A DNA stretch of 33,175 bases, taken from positions 107,552 through 140,726 of the forward strand of contig NZ_KQ970822.1 of NCBI RefSeq assembly GCF_001579645.1. The letters run 5' to 3'. The position numbers and the translations under genes are program-made. Of the stretch, positions 1-11,948 are shown piece after piece. The notes under the pieces were generated by a model, which was not told the DNA's origin, did no database searches, and was given only the letters and a program-made list of their open reading frames with translations. Position 1 is the first letter of the stretch; every line of letters begins with the position of its first letter. Source of the stretch: Streptococcus infantis. GTDB lineage: Bacteria > Bacillota > Bacilli > Lactobacillales > Streptococcaceae.

Positions 1-136
1 CCTGTCTCAGGCTTTTTTACATGTCCATTGTAACATCAAGTTTCTTTCTTGAAAACAGTTAGTTAAATATAACTATAATTAGTAACTTTTTTACTAAAAA
101 TTGATAAGAAACTAAAAAATATATCATAATTTATAA

Positions 137-4048
<3,912 letters not shown>

Positions 4049-4056
4049 GCACAAAT

Positions 4057-4089
4057 AAAAAGCGAGATACAATCTCGCTTTTTTGTTTT
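4057..4089. terminator. Bidirectional terminator between strH and purB
   Basis: A 12-bp stem (AAAAAGCGAGAT / ATCTCGCTTTTT) with a 3-base loop lies in the 45-base gap between two converging genes. On the plus strand it is followed by T-rich sequence; on the minus strand the A-run at its left provides the T-tract for purB. It therefore can serve both genes. Confidence 0.9.
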
Positions 4090-4093
4090 ATTG

Positions 4094-5392
4094 TTAGTCA
4101 CCCAAACCGATGCGTTCGAAGATGTCATCCACTCGTTTGGTGTAGTAAGTTGGGTTGAAGATTTCGTCGATTTCTTCTTGAGTGAGACGTGAAGTTACTT
4201 CTGGATCTGCTTCAAGAAGTGGTTTGAAGTCAACTTGGTTATCCCATGATTGAGCAGTCTTTGGTTGTACAAGGTCGTAAGCTTGCTCACGCGTCATCCC
4301 TTTTTCAATCAAAGCAAGCATGGCACGTTGGCTGAAAATCAAACCAAATGTAGAGTTCATGTTGCGGATCATGTTTTCTGGGAAGACTGTCAAGTTCTTA
4401 ACGATGTTTCCGAAACGGTTGAGCATGTAGTCAATCAAAATGGTTGTATCTGGTGCGATGATGCGCTCTGCTGATGAGTGAGAGATATCACGTTCGTGCC
4501 AGAGAGCGACGTTTTCATAAGCTGTTACCATGTGACCACGGATCACACGTGCAAGACCTGTCATGTTTTCAGAACCGATAGGGTTACGTTTGTGAGGCAT
4601 AGCAGATGAACCTTTTTGACCTTTAGCAAAGAACTCTTCCACTTCACGTTGTTCTGATTTTTGAAGACCACGAATTTCAGTCGCCATACGCTCGATAGAA
4701 GTTGCGATGCTCGCAAGAACTGCAAAGTACTCAGCGTGAAGGTCACGAGGAAGGACCTGTGTAGAGATTTCTTGAGCACGGATACCCAATTTGTCACAGA
4801 CGTATTTCTCAACGAATGGTGGGATGTTGGCAAAGTTCCCAACCGCACCAGAAATCTTACCAGCTTCCACACCAGCAGCTGCATGCTCGAAACGTTCGAT
4901 GTTACGTTTCATTTCGCTGTACCAAGTAGCCAATTTAAGACCAAAAGTTGTAGGCTCAGCGTGCACACCATGGGTACGCCCCATCATGATGGTGAACTTG
5001 TGTTCTTTGGCTTTGTCAGCGATGATATTGAGGAAATTTTCAAGATCCTTGCGGATGATGTCGTTGGCTTGTTTGTAGAGGTAACCATATGCCGTATCCA
5101 CTACGTCAGTAGAAGTCAAACCATAGTGAACCCACTTACGCTCTTCACCAAGAGTCTCAGAAACCGCACGCGTGAAAGCCACCACATCGTGACGCGTTTG
5201 CTGCTCGATTTCCAAGATACGGTCAATGTCAAAGTCCGCTTTTTCACGAATCAAAGCTACATCTTCCTTAGGGATCTCTCCCAATTCAGCCCATGCTTCG
5301 TCAGCCAAGATTTCCACCTCAAGCCAAGCACGGTATTTATTTTCTTCAGTCCAAATGTTCGCCATTTCAGGGCGAGAGTAACGGTTGATCAT
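4094..5392 (-). CDS. purB: Adenylosuccinate lyase
   Basis: PurB cleaves SAICAR to AICAR in IMP synthesis and adenylosuccinate to AMP, releasing fumarate. The 432-aa length is normal for the bacterial family. The fumarase/aspartase-superfamily signature [11 protein letters not shown], with the catalytic serine, starts near residue 261, and the N-terminal [11 protein letters not shown] is typical. The RBS AAGGAG ends 8-9 bases before the ATG. That RBS lies inside the last codons of the upstream 538-aa gene, and the two genes share an ATGA overlap, so purB is probably translated from the accessory gene's mRNA, possibly with coupling. In close relatives purB follows purK nearly directly. Confidence 0.97.
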   Translation of the reverse strand: MINRYSRPEMANIWTEENKYRAWLEVEILADEAWAELGEIPKEDVALIREKADFDIDRILEIEQQTRHDVVAFTRAVSETLGEERKWVHYGLTSTDVVDTAYGYLYKQANDIIRKDLENFLNIIADKAKEHKFTIMMGRTHGVHAEPTTFGLKLATWYSEMKRNIERFEHAAAGVEAGKISGAVGNFANIPPFVEKYVCDKLGIRAQEISTQVLPRDLHAEYFAVLASIATSIERMATEIRGLQKSEQREVEEFFAKGQKGSSAMPHKRNPIGSENMTGLARVIRGHMVTAYENVALWHERDISHSSAERIIAPDTTILIDYMLNRFGNIVKNLTVFPENMIRNMNSTFGLIFSQRAMLALIEKGMTREQAYDLVQPKTAQSWDNQVDFKPLLEADPEVTSRLTQEEIDEIFNPTYYTKRVDDIFERIGLGD

Positions 5393-7005
5393 AGTTGTTT
5401 CTCCTTTTGATATTTAAATATAGTGTTGTTTAAAACAAGTTCATTTTTACTTTCTTCGAAAGGTAGTGACCAATTTTCAAATCGTCCCATTATGTTAACT
5501 TCAATATTGTAACCATTAGGTGGGATAAAGTTATAGTTAGGACTGATATAATATCCATACTGTGCTATCTCACTAGCTTGAATAGAACGTATAGTTTCAA
5601 TTCCAGATGTCCTATAAGATATATAATCAAATATCTTCTCTATTCCACTATGCCAGATTATCTTTTGGAAATCAAAATAATTTACAATCCATGTGTCAAT
5701 CAAATCATTTCTATTCCTATCTTTAAAATAATCTATTGCCATTTCAGATAATTTATAGTAATCATCTAATGTTACGACTACCTTATATATTTTTTTAGAT
5801 TTTATATTTTCAATCCTAAGTCGCTCAGTACTTCCCTTTTTATCAGTAAATATTGCAATTTCATTATCAAGGATATATTGTTTAGCTCTCTCAGCTTGTT
5901 CAGAAGCTGCCAATACCACTTTCTTAAACAGCTGCTGGCGACGCTCCTCTGACATTTTTTGATTAAACGGAATCTCTTTAAAATCCCTAGCCTTGCATTC
6001 TATTAATAGGATATTGTTACCTGAAATAACAATGAAATCTTGTTCTTCTTTTTTACTAGTTTTTAAATATAAAGATTGATAAACATTATCAACATCAAAA
6101 TCATTTTCCAAAATAGTTTTTAATTCCTTCTCTAATATGTCTCCTTTATTTTTTGAACAAGAAATTAGTTTTTGTTCAATACTAGATAGAATATGTTCTG
6201 ATGCAGGTAAAAAATATGTCAAATTCCTTTTAATTCCAATAGAACCCCCTAATATTTGTATAGAAGAGGTCAAATATCTTACTTCCATATTTTTTGAAGC
6301 AGTCATAAATAATTTACTATAATCAATATCCCCAAAGATTTCATCCAACTCTCTATCTGAAAATTGGCTACAACTACACACTAATCCATCTAGGCGAGAT
6401 TTAACATTACAGATTATATATAATAACTTGTCAAAATTTTCGTAAATTGAAAATCCATATTGTTTTCTTGCTTCATTATCAAACATCCTACATATTTCAT
6501 AATACTCCCAAAGTTCTTTTCGAAAATCAAAATGGTAACTTAGATAACTTTGTAAACTATCGCTCCTTCTATCTTGTATTGACTGTTCCACTTGGTTATT
6601 AGATATATTATTTTGAAGGACATTTATGAATAAAAAGAAAATTTCAATTTCATCTGAAGTAACTACATCCTTCTTTGACTCTCCGTTATACTTCAATAAT
6701 ATGTATACATATAACTGAACCATAAGTTTCAGTGAAAATTGTGAATTTGATTCTCGCTTTCTTTGAATAATAGCTAAATTCATCACAGTATTTAATTTAT
6801 TTATTGAATAATAAATATTATAGTATTTTAAAATATAATTCAGAATATCATCAATATTACTAAGTTGGTATATCTCTTTCTCTATATCCTCTAGACTTTT
6901 AGGATACCTTTCTTGTCTCCTAATCCTTCTTTTAAAGTTTCCAAATATCTTTACAATGCTTCTATAAAAAATTTTCACTAACTCATAACACTTACTGTAT
7001 TTCAC
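5389..7005 (-). CDS. Predicted PD-(D/E)XK nuclease-fold protein of an accessory insertion
   Basis: I do not recognise a named family. The 538-aa protein starts at a GTG with only a weak ribosome site. Residues 1-270 are helical, rich in Lys, Ile, Tyr and Asn, with a cluster of basic residues at 20-35. Around 287-380 there is a layout typical of PD-(D/E)XK restriction-like nucleases: a helix with Glu292/Glu294, Asp323 in a beta strand (EEQDFIVI), the strand LLIECKA with Glu336 and Lys338, and then a helix with Gln370 and Lys375 (QAERAK). This D...ExK arrangement with a following Q/K helix resembles Mrr/NERD-like nucleases. The rest (400-538) shows no motif known to me. The gene is far more AT-rich than the pur genes around it and ends in a 4-base ATGA overlap with purB, using the purB RBS as its last codons. 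A defence nuclease is a reasonable guess, not shown. Confidence 0.6.
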   Translation of the reverse strand: MKYSKCYELVKIFYRSIVKIFGNFKRRIRRQERYPKSLEDIEKEIYQLSNIDDILNYILKYYNIYYSINKLNTVMNLAIIQRKRESNSQFSLKLMVQLYVYILLKYNGESKKDVVTSDEIEIFFLFINVLQNNISNNQVEQSIQDRRSDSLQSYLSYHFDFRKELWEYYEICRMFDNEARKQYGFSIYENFDKLLYIICNVKSRLDGLVCSCSQFSDRELDEIFGDIDYSKLFMTASKNMEVRYLTSSIQILGGSIGIKRNLTYFLPASEHILSSIEQKLISCSKNKGDILEKELKTILENDFDVDNVYQSLYLKTSKKEEQDFIVISGNNILLIECKARDFKEIPFNQKMSEERRQQLFKKVVLAASEQAERAKQYILDNEIAIFTDKKGSTERLRIENIKSKKIYKVVVTLDDYYKLSEMAIDYFKDRNRNDLIDTWIVNYFDFQKIIWHSGIEKIFDYISYRTSGIETIRSIQASEIAQYGYYISPNYNFIPPNGYNIEVNIMGRFENWSLPFEESKNELVLNNTIFKYQKEKQL

Positions 7006-7258
7006 TTAAAACATCCACTTCTATAGCTAATAATAAATAATACAATATACTTTTGAAAACGATATTCAATAACAAGTGCAAATTCTCCTATAACAATACA
7101 AATACTGAACAATGAGCCTCTTATACTTAACTATAAAATTCTATTTCTCCAGTACTTACAACTCTCTTTTTGTGCAAGTTTATTGATATTTATTTGAATT
7201 GCAACCATACACTATTAATAAATACTTACTTCATTGTAGTAAGTTTGTTATTAAAAAG
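7006..7258 (-). other. AT-rich spacer between the two accessory genes
   Basis: No gene is supported here. Just after the stop of the 265-aa gene there is a weak hairpin (ACTTAC / GTAAGT, 9-base loop) without a good T-tract, so termination would be partial. A purine-rich AGGAG near 7083-7087 precedes only a 29-codon non-ATG frame overlapping the nuclease start, which I do not accept as a gene. A promoter for the nuclease gene is probably in this spacer, but I see no convincing -35/-10 pair. Confidence 0.4.
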
Positions 7259-8056
7259 CTAAAAGTCTAAAGCAGTTTTCCTCGTCTCTTTAAATCTATG
7301 ATAATCAGCGTCAAGCAAAAACCGCCCCAACTCAAAAATGACCCCTGAATAGAAAATTACTTTTTTATTATAATCTAAGCTAATAATTAAATGACCTTCT
7401 TTATTTCTATAATCTTTTCCATCAAAGTAAACATGTTCATATAGAACAGAATAATCCCTCACTTCTTTAATAACAGTATTTCCTTTATTAATCATTCTTG
7501 CTGCAAATTGCGAATGATTAGCTCCATTACAAATCACAATATCCATTGGATATACATAGTGATTCTCTATATTGTAACTATAGCGATCCCCATCAAAAGG
7601 ATTTTGATTATTTATTGTATCGAGATTAGTTATTATTCTGTTCGAATTCCATGGATTTAACAAAATAGGTAACTCCTTCACCATTATTTCAATTGGTCCT
7701 TGCTCTCGAATTGTTTTGTTTTTATAATATTTCGCATCATCCGGATGTATGCTTCGGCAGATGATCTCATCAATAGTTAAATCTATTTCGTATACAATTT
7801 TGTTATAAATTTCTTCAATCAAAGAATTATCTTGTGCTTCATGATTAGTTTCAACTGCTTGAATAGCCTCATCAAAATTTAGATACTCAACCACAACCAT
7901 CAACAGATTTTGAGCTGTTTTCACTCTGTCTTCATTTTTACTACAGCCTTCAACCATATTCATATAGTTTGTAAATTTATTTTTATAACCTTTATAATCA
8001 ATCACACTTTTTGATCCTTGTATACTGCCAAATAATTTTCTTAAGAAATTTAACAT
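7259..8056 (-). CDS. Conserved-looking protein of unknown function, 265 aa
   Basis: I cannot name the family with confidence. The reading frame is complete and starts at an ATG preceded by a strong AGGAGG (5-6 bases before), so it is very likely expressed. The protein is soluble-looking and mixed alpha/beta: a basic N-terminus (about 1-30), a helical part to about 110, and a more distinctive C-terminal half with NPWN, NPFDGDRY, a run with CNGANHSQF and a final strand-rich section. CNGANHSQFAAR (His and Cys close together) is the part most likely to be functional, but I know of no catalytic assignment. It is AT-rich like its neighbour nuclease gene and lies 253 bases upstream of it, in the purK-purB insertion. 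It has no signal peptide or membrane segment. Confidence 0.6.
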   Translation of the reverse strand: MLNFLRKLFGSIQGSKSVIDYKGYKNKFTNYMNMVEGCSKNEDRVKTAQNLLMVVVEYLNFDEAIQAVETNHEAQDNSLIEEIYNKIVYEIDLTIDEIICRSIHPDDAKYYKNKTIREQGPIEIMVKELPILLNPWNSNRIITNLDTINNQNPFDGDRYSYNIENHYVYPMDIVICNGANHSQFAARMINKGNTVIKEVRDYSVLYEHVYFDGKDYRNKEGHLIISLDYNKKVIFYSGVIFELGRFLLDADYHRFKETRKTALDF

Positions 8057-8096
8057 TATTTCCTCCTAGATACTATAAATCTCCGTTTACTTCTCA

Positions 8097-8426
8097 TTAT
8101 CTAGTTTGTAGTGCTTTTCCCAAATCAAGGAAATACTGTTTTTTTAAACAGAACCAAGCAAATGATGTCAGTAGGATATTTTTAACAGTAACATCTTCTG
8201 TAAAATCCAGAATCGTTTGTCCATCCTTATAATCAAATCGTCCTAGCCAAGTTCCTTGGAGTTTTTTATTTTCAAACTCAAGTTCCCAACGCTTATGTAA
8301 GTCAACCTTTTTTACCTTAAAATTTGTCTGGATATCATTTTGAATGTATTCAATAAAGTGACTGTCATCTATTTTTTCAAACCGACCAAGATCACTTCTC
8401 CAAGTTTGATTTGATAAATCAGTCAC
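8097..8426 (-). CDS. SRPBCC-like (START/polyketide-cyclase fold) protein with missing or non-canonical start
   Basis: The frame from a GTG at 8426 gives 109 aa, but the same frame continues upstream for 13 more codons to a TAG at 8469-8471 and reads SEIFWSIDKVWECVTDLSNQ, which matches the first strand and helix of SRPBCC-fold proteins (the usual 'I.APIEKVWE.LTD' pattern). The real protein therefore probably begins upstream of the GTG, yet no ATG, GTG or TTG is present between the TAG and that segment. Either translation starts at a rare codon such as the ATT at 8459, which has AGGAAAG 5-6 bases before it, or the gene lost its start and is decaying. The rest (TWLGRFDYKDG, a C-terminal helix WFCLKKQYFLDLGKAL) fits a small ligand-binding fold of unknown ligand. 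Confidence 0.5.
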   Translation of the reverse strand: MTDLSNQTWRSDLGRFEKIDDSHFIEYIQNDIQTNFKVKKVDLHKRWELEFENKKLQGTWLGRFDYKDGQTILDFTEDVTVKNILLTSFAWFCLKKQYFLDLGKALQTR

Positions 8427-8495
8427 ACATTCCCAAACTTTATCAATAGACCAGAAAATCTCGCTTTCCTATTAGATTTTACCACTATTCCTACT

Positions 8496-8527
8496 CTTAA
8501 TTATCAACACTATTCTTACGAATAGTT
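8496..8527 (-). promoter_or_regulatory. Imperfect palindrome upstream of the SRPBCC-like gene
   Basis: On the minus strand TATCAAACTATTC and GAATAGTGTTGATA form an inverted repeat (one extra base) around a 4-base centre; the core ACTATTC/GAATAGT is perfect (8509-8515 and 8520-8526). Its downstream arm contains a TTGATA that could be a -35 box, and TGGTAAAAT about 20 bases later could be an extended -10, although the spacing is long. It looks like a repressor operator left in front of a gene whose start is missing. Confidence 0.35.
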
Positions 8528-8537
8528 TGATACTAAA

Positions 8538-8793
8538 TCAATATAAAGGTGGTACATACGCCAGTTGCCACATGAATGGAAGCCTGATATCTTTTTTCAT
8601 TGATATATCCCACATTCCATAAGCAATTGCAAATATAAACACTATAACCATCATTGTGGAAGCAATATCCAGCACTTTAATAAATATGAGATCATCTACT
8701 AAAGCAAAGTACAGTGACTGGATGAGGTCAACCAAAGAAATTATCAGTTTTGTATGGAATAAGTACCTCAAGCCCTAAAATTGCTATTTTCAC
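8538..8793 (-). pseudogene. Small membrane protein gene downstream of purK, probably frameshifted
   Basis: A GTG follows the purK stop codon directly and opens a frame with a hydrophobic start (VKIAILGLEVLIPYKTDNFF) that hits TGA at 8728-8730. Another frame takes over at exactly that point and continues (LVDLIQSLYFALVDDLIF, then a membrane helix with MMVIVFIFAIAYG and a basic tail) to 8538. Joining the two gives about 86 aa with no loss of sense, so one indel near 8730 is the simplest explanation. The downstream frame alone (77 aa) would need to start at a TTG without a ribosome site. Close relatives carry a small hypothetical gene between purK and purB; I infer this is its remnant. Confidence 0.5.
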
Positions 8794-9885
8794 CTAAAAA
8801 TCAATCCCTTTTCCAAACTCTTCAACCTTATCTGGTTCATCACTAAACAAAGTCACATGTCCCATCTTGCGGTTGTGCTTCGCTTCTATTTTACCATATA
8901 AGTGGAGGTGGGCGCTTGGATTTTCTGTCACATATGTTTCAGCAGCCTCGACATGCTGGCCGAGAACATTGAGCATGACTGCTGGTGCATGTAGTTTGAT
9001 GTCTGGCAATGGTGCTCCCAGAACGCCCAAGATATGAGTGTCAAACTGAGAAAAGTCGCAAGCCTCAATCGAATAATGCCCTGAGTTGTGTGGGCGTGGC
9101 GCAATTTCGTTGACAATGATGTCATCGGCCGTCGCAAACATTTCCACGCAGAGAGTTCCAGACAAGTTCAGCTGTTCAGCAATTCGCACTGCCATAGCTT
9201 TGGCTTTGTCTGCTAGACTTTCAGAAATGCGAGCTGGCACAATGGTCTTAGATAGAATATTGTTGCGGTGGATATTTTCCTGAATAGGGAAGACTGTCAC
9301 GTCCTTACCATTACCTGACACGATGACAGAAATTTCAAGGTCGAAGTTGACAAATTCTTCCAGGACACAGTCTGCTGAATCAGCTAGTGCATAGGCTTCT
9401 TCCAAGTCTGCTTCTGAGCGAATAACCTTTTGTCCATGCCCATCATAGCCACCAGTCGCCGTCTTGAGGACATAGTTTTTAGATAGGTCGATATCTGCCA
9501 AATCTTGGCTTGAAGTCACGACCTTGTAAGGAGCTACCGTTACTTGAGCCTTATTGGAAAGGAAGTCCTTCTCAAAAATCCGATTTTGGGAGATGCGAAG
9601 CAAATCTGTTCCTTGAGGAAGCTGACCATCTTTAATAACGGCATCCAAACCGTCAGCATCGACATTTTCAAACTCATAAGTAAGAACATCACAGCGGTCC
9701 GCCAACTGACGAAGGGCGTCCACATCATTATAAGGAGCCACGATGATTTCCGCCACACGAGAGGCCGGGCAATCTGCCGCAGGGTCCAGCGCGATAACCT
9801 TGTGTCCCATGTAGATAGCAGAAATAGCCATCATCTGACCTAGCTGACCACCACCGATGATACCAATAGTTTTAGTTGAGCTCAT
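8794..9885 (-). CDS. purK: N5-carboxyaminoimidazole ribonucleotide synthase (ATPase subunit)
   Basis: PurK uses ATP and bicarbonate to convert AIR to N5-CAIR, the substrate of PurE. The ATG at 9885 ([19 protein letters not shown]) is chosen because a GGAG lies 8 bases upstream and the N-terminal GGGQLGQM nucleotide-binding loop is then at the usual place; an in-frame extension to 9945 lies wholly inside purE. Length 363 aa, normal for this ATP-grasp enzyme. ATP-grasp elements include [10 protein letters not shown] and the metal/ATP-binding stretch [12 protein letters not shown]. The start overlaps the purE stop by 14 bases, indicating co-translation. Confidence 0.95.
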   Translation of the reverse strand: MSSTKTIGIIGGGQLGQMMAISAIYMGHKVIALDPAADCPASRVAEIIVAPYNDVDALRQLADRCDVLTYEFENVDADGLDAVIKDGQLPQGTDLLRISQNRIFEKDFLSNKAQVTVAPYKVVTSSQDLADIDLSKNYVLKTATGGYDGHGQKVIRSEADLEEAYALADSADCVLEEFVNFDLEISVIVSGNGKDVTVFPIQENIHRNNILSKTIVPARISESLADKAKAMAVRIAEQLNLSGTLCVEMFATADDIIVNEIAPRPHNSGHYSIEACDFSQFDTHILGVLGAPLPDIKLHAPAVMLNVLGQHVEAAETYVTENPSAHLHLYGKIEAKHNRKMGHVTLFSDEPDKVEEFGKGIDF

Positions 9886-10363
9886 TTGTAGACTCCTCTG
9901 CGATTTTTCCTTGTTCTTCGGCAAAGTTAGCAAGTGCGTCCGCAATGGACTTATCTTCTACAGAGAGGAGACGGAGGGCAAAGAGGGCAGCGTTAGTCGC
10001 ACCTGCTTCACCGATAGCCATGGTTGCTACAGGAACCCCACCTGGCATCTGAACAATCGAATAGAGCGAATCCACACCACTAAGAGCACGTGATTTGACT
10101 GGCACACCAATGACTGGAAGTGTTGTCTTGGCTGCTACCATCCCTGGCAAATGGGCTGCGCCACCAGCACCTGCGATGATGATCTTGATGCCACGGCTAC
10201 GAGCTTCTTCAGCATGGCGGAACATAAGATCAGGTGTGCGGTGGGCAGAGACAACTTTCTTTTCGTAGGCTACACCGAAGCGGTCTAGGACTTCAGCGGT
10301 TTTTTGCATGGTTGCCCAGTCGGATTTTGAGCCCATGATGATGGAAATTAGTGGTTTAGTCAT
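9872..10363 (-). CDS. purE: N5-carboxyaminoimidazole ribonucleotide mutase
   Basis: PurE moves the carboxyl group of N5-CAIR to give CAIR, working after PurK. It is 163 aa, the usual class I size, with the phosphate/ribose loop [10 protein letters not shown] at 11-20, SAHRTPD near 40, and the conserved [12 protein letters not shown] segment. AAAAGGAA precedes the ATG. The gene overlaps purK by 14 bases; a 131-base structured element lies between it and purD upstream. Confidence 0.96.
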   Translation of the reverse strand: MTKPLISIIMGSKSDWATMQKTAEVLDRFGVAYEKKVVSAHRTPDLMFRHAEEARSRGIKIIIAGAGGAAHLPGMVAAKTTLPVIGVPVKSRALSGVDSLYSIVQMPGGVPVATMAIGEAGATNAALFALRLLSVEDKSIADALANFAEEQGKIAEESTNELN

Positions 10364-10384
10364 AATTTTTCCTTTTTTCTTTTT

Positions 10385-10515
10385 AATAATCGTCTATTGT
10401 AGTGCGGACGTAAGCGACCGCTTATGGCGTTCCATTACTAAAACTGGAGCCTGGGTCTCCAGTTTTCCGCTCCTAGTAGCTTTGCTACTAGGAGTTCCAC
10501 TACTGCGACGATTAT
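10385..10515. repeat. Cloverleaf-like element of nested inverted repeats between purD and purE
   Basis: Outer arms ATAATCGTC (10386-10394) and GACGATTAT (10507-10515), then GTAGTG/CACTAC (10399-10404, 10498-10503), enclose three hairpins: TAAGCG-AC-CGCTTA (10411-10424), AAAACTGGAG with CTCCAGTTTT (10440-10466, 7-base loop), and a perfect 11-bp stem CTCCTAGTAGC-TTT-GCTACTAGGAG (10470-10494). Two similar sub-units, AGTAGTGGAACTCC and AGTAATGGAACGCC on the minus strand, suggest growth by duplication. It is too elaborate for a simple terminator and has no T-tract. It could be a small mobile repeat or a structured leader of purE-purK. I cannot match it to the BOX, RUP or SPRITE families from memory. 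Confidence 0.6.
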
Positions 10516-10561
10516 CCTATTTTGGCTCGCTTTCGCTCGCCATTGACAAATTTAGTATCTG

Positions 10562-11827
10562 TTAATCTTTTATAGCCTTGCTTCCGATATCTGTTCGGTA
10601 AAAGAGGCCTTCTGTATTTTGTTTGTTGAGTTCCTTGTAGATAATGTTTTGGCCGTCTTTGACGGTGTCTGCTGTTGTGACTAGCATGTAGACACGTCCT
10701 CCGTTTGAAAGGAGGTCTTGACTATTTTCAGCGAATTTAGCACCAGCATAGTAAGTGATGATGTCGCCTTCTGTCTTGGCTGGAAGTTTGACACCCTTCT
10801 CATAAGCGAGTGGGTAGCCGTTTGAGGCCACAACCACACCCAGAGTCACCCCCTTGTCCGTCCACGTGATGGCCGGCTCTTTGCCATCCAAAATATCAGT
10901 GATATTTTGTGCAAAATCAGATGTCAAACGAGGCAAGATAATTTGTGTTTCAGGATCTCCGAAACGAGCGTTAAACTCGATGACTTTGGGTCCATCAGCT
11001 GTTAAAATAAGCCCAGCGTAAAGGACACCAAGATAGGGGCGCCCTTCTTTAATCATGCCTTCGAGGACTGGCTTGACAATGGTGTCAACCGCTGTATCAA
11101 TCACGCTCTGTGGCAAGTGAGGAACTGGCGCATAGGCACCCATCCCACCAGTGTTAGGTCCCTTGTCCCCATCATAGGCACGTTTGTGATCCTGAGCCGT
11201 TGGCATAATGTAGAACTTGTCACCATTGACAAAGGCAAAGAGTGAAAATTCCTCTCCATCCAGGAATTCCTCGATGACCACACGGGCACCTGAGTCACCA
11301 AATTTATTGTCCAAAAGCATCTCGTGAGCAGCTTCAACTGCTTGCTCAACTGTCTCCGCAACGACGACACCTTTCCCAAGGGCCAAACCATCTGCTTTGA
11401 CTACGATTGGAGCGCCTTTCTCTTCGATATAGGCTTTGGCTTCCTCAAAGTCAGAAAATGTGCCATAGGCTGCTGTCGGAACACCGTATTTGACCATGAC
11501 TTCCTTAGCAAAATCCTTAGACCACTCAAGCTCAGCCGCAGCTTTAGTCGGACCAAAAGCCTTGAGACCAGCTTTATTAAAATCATCCACGATTCCAGCA
11601 GCAAGGGCGTCATCTGGACCAATGAAGGACCAAGCAATATCATTGGCTTTTGCAAAGTCAATCAATTTAGAATGTTCGGAAATAGAGATATTCACCAATT
11701 CCAGACCATCCAGAGTCATCCCGTCATTCCCAGGAGCTACAAAGACTTTTTCAACGTCTTTTGACTCAAGCAACTTCTTAGCAATGGCATGTTCACGACC
11801 ACCCGAGCCGACAACTAACAGCTTCAT
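10562..11827 (-). CDS. purD: Phosphoribosylamine-glycine ligase (GAR synthetase)
   Basis: PurD joins glycine to phosphoribosylamine with ATP to form GAR, the second step of the pathway. It is 421 aa with the N-terminal GSGGREHAIA loop, the ATP-grasp segment (KADGLALGKGVVV, EEFLDGEEFS) and the metal/ATP site EFNARFGDPETQ. The start follows AGAGGTTG. It has its own promoter behind the purH terminator, so it is separated transcriptionally from purH, at least in part. Confidence 0.96.
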   Translation of the reverse strand: MKLLVVGSGGREHAIAKKLLESKDVEKVFVAPGNDGMTLDGLELVNISISEHSKLIDFAKANDIAWSFIGPDDALAAGIVDDFNKAGLKAFGPTKAAAELEWSKDFAKEVMVKYGVPTAAYGTFSDFEEAKAYIEEKGAPIVVKADGLALGKGVVVAETVEQAVEAAHEMLLDNKFGDSGARVVIEEFLDGEEFSLFAFVNGDKFYIMPTAQDHKRAYDGDKGPNTGGMGAYAPVPHLPQSVIDTAVDTIVKPVLEGMIKEGRPYLGVLYAGLILTADGPKVIEFNARFGDPETQIILPRLTSDFAQNITDILDGKEPAITWTDKGVTLGVVVASNGYPLAYEKGVKLPAKTEGDIITYYAGAKFAENSQDLLSNGGRVYMLVTTADTVKDGQNIIYKELNKQNTEGLFYRTDIGSKAIKD

Positions 11828-11859
11828 TTTTCAACCTCTTTTGCGAATTATTTACTAAC

Positions 11860-11888
11860 ATTATACCATAAACGTTCGTTTTAATCTT
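11860..11888 (-). promoter_or_regulatory. purD promoter with a CGAAC element
   Basis: On the minus strand TGGTATAAT gives an extended -10 (TATAAT at 11860-11865), with a poor -35. A CGAAC core (11874-11878, in AAACGAACGTTT) sits just upstream of the -10, with further CGAAAC copies behind. Streptococcal and lactococcal PurR binds boxes of the form AWWWCCGAACWWT; the match here is partial (about 10 of 13), so PurR control is an inference. Confidence 0.5.
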
Positions 11889-11904
11889 GTTTCGTTTCGC
11901 TTTT

Positions 11905-11942
11905 AAAGCAAAAAAAGGAAAGAAACTGTTTTCTTCCCTTTT
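11905..11942 (-). terminator. Terminator after purH
   Basis: Immediately after the purH stop, a 13-bp stem (AAAAGGGAAGAAA / TTTCTTTCCTTTT, one G-T pair, loop of 4) runs into a T-tract on the minus strand. It should end the purC-to-purH transcript, or allow limited read-through into purD. Confidence 0.8.
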
Positions 11943-11948
11943 ATTTTC

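Noticed and set aside
4661-5410. 249-codon plus-strand frame opposite purB
   Set aside because: It is antisense to a well-conserved enzyme gene, has no ribosome site, and its product has no recognisable feature.
5400-5450. Possible remaining purB promoter inside the 3' end of the nuclease-like gene
   Set aside because: A TATATT is present but no -35 lies at a suitable distance.
6995-7085. 29-codon non-ATG frame (LHLLLNIVFKSILYYLLL...) ahead of the nuclease gene
   Set aside because: An AGGAG is near, but the start would be TTG and the hydrophobic reading is expected of AT-rich DNA.
10516-10561. Possible hairpin in GGCTCGCTTTCGCTCGCC next to the cloverleaf element
   Set aside because: The GCTCGC copies are direct repeats, not inverted, so only a 3-bp stem can form.
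11324-11764. 146-codon plus-strand frame opposite purD
   Set aside because: Shadow of the conserved purD codons; no start signals.
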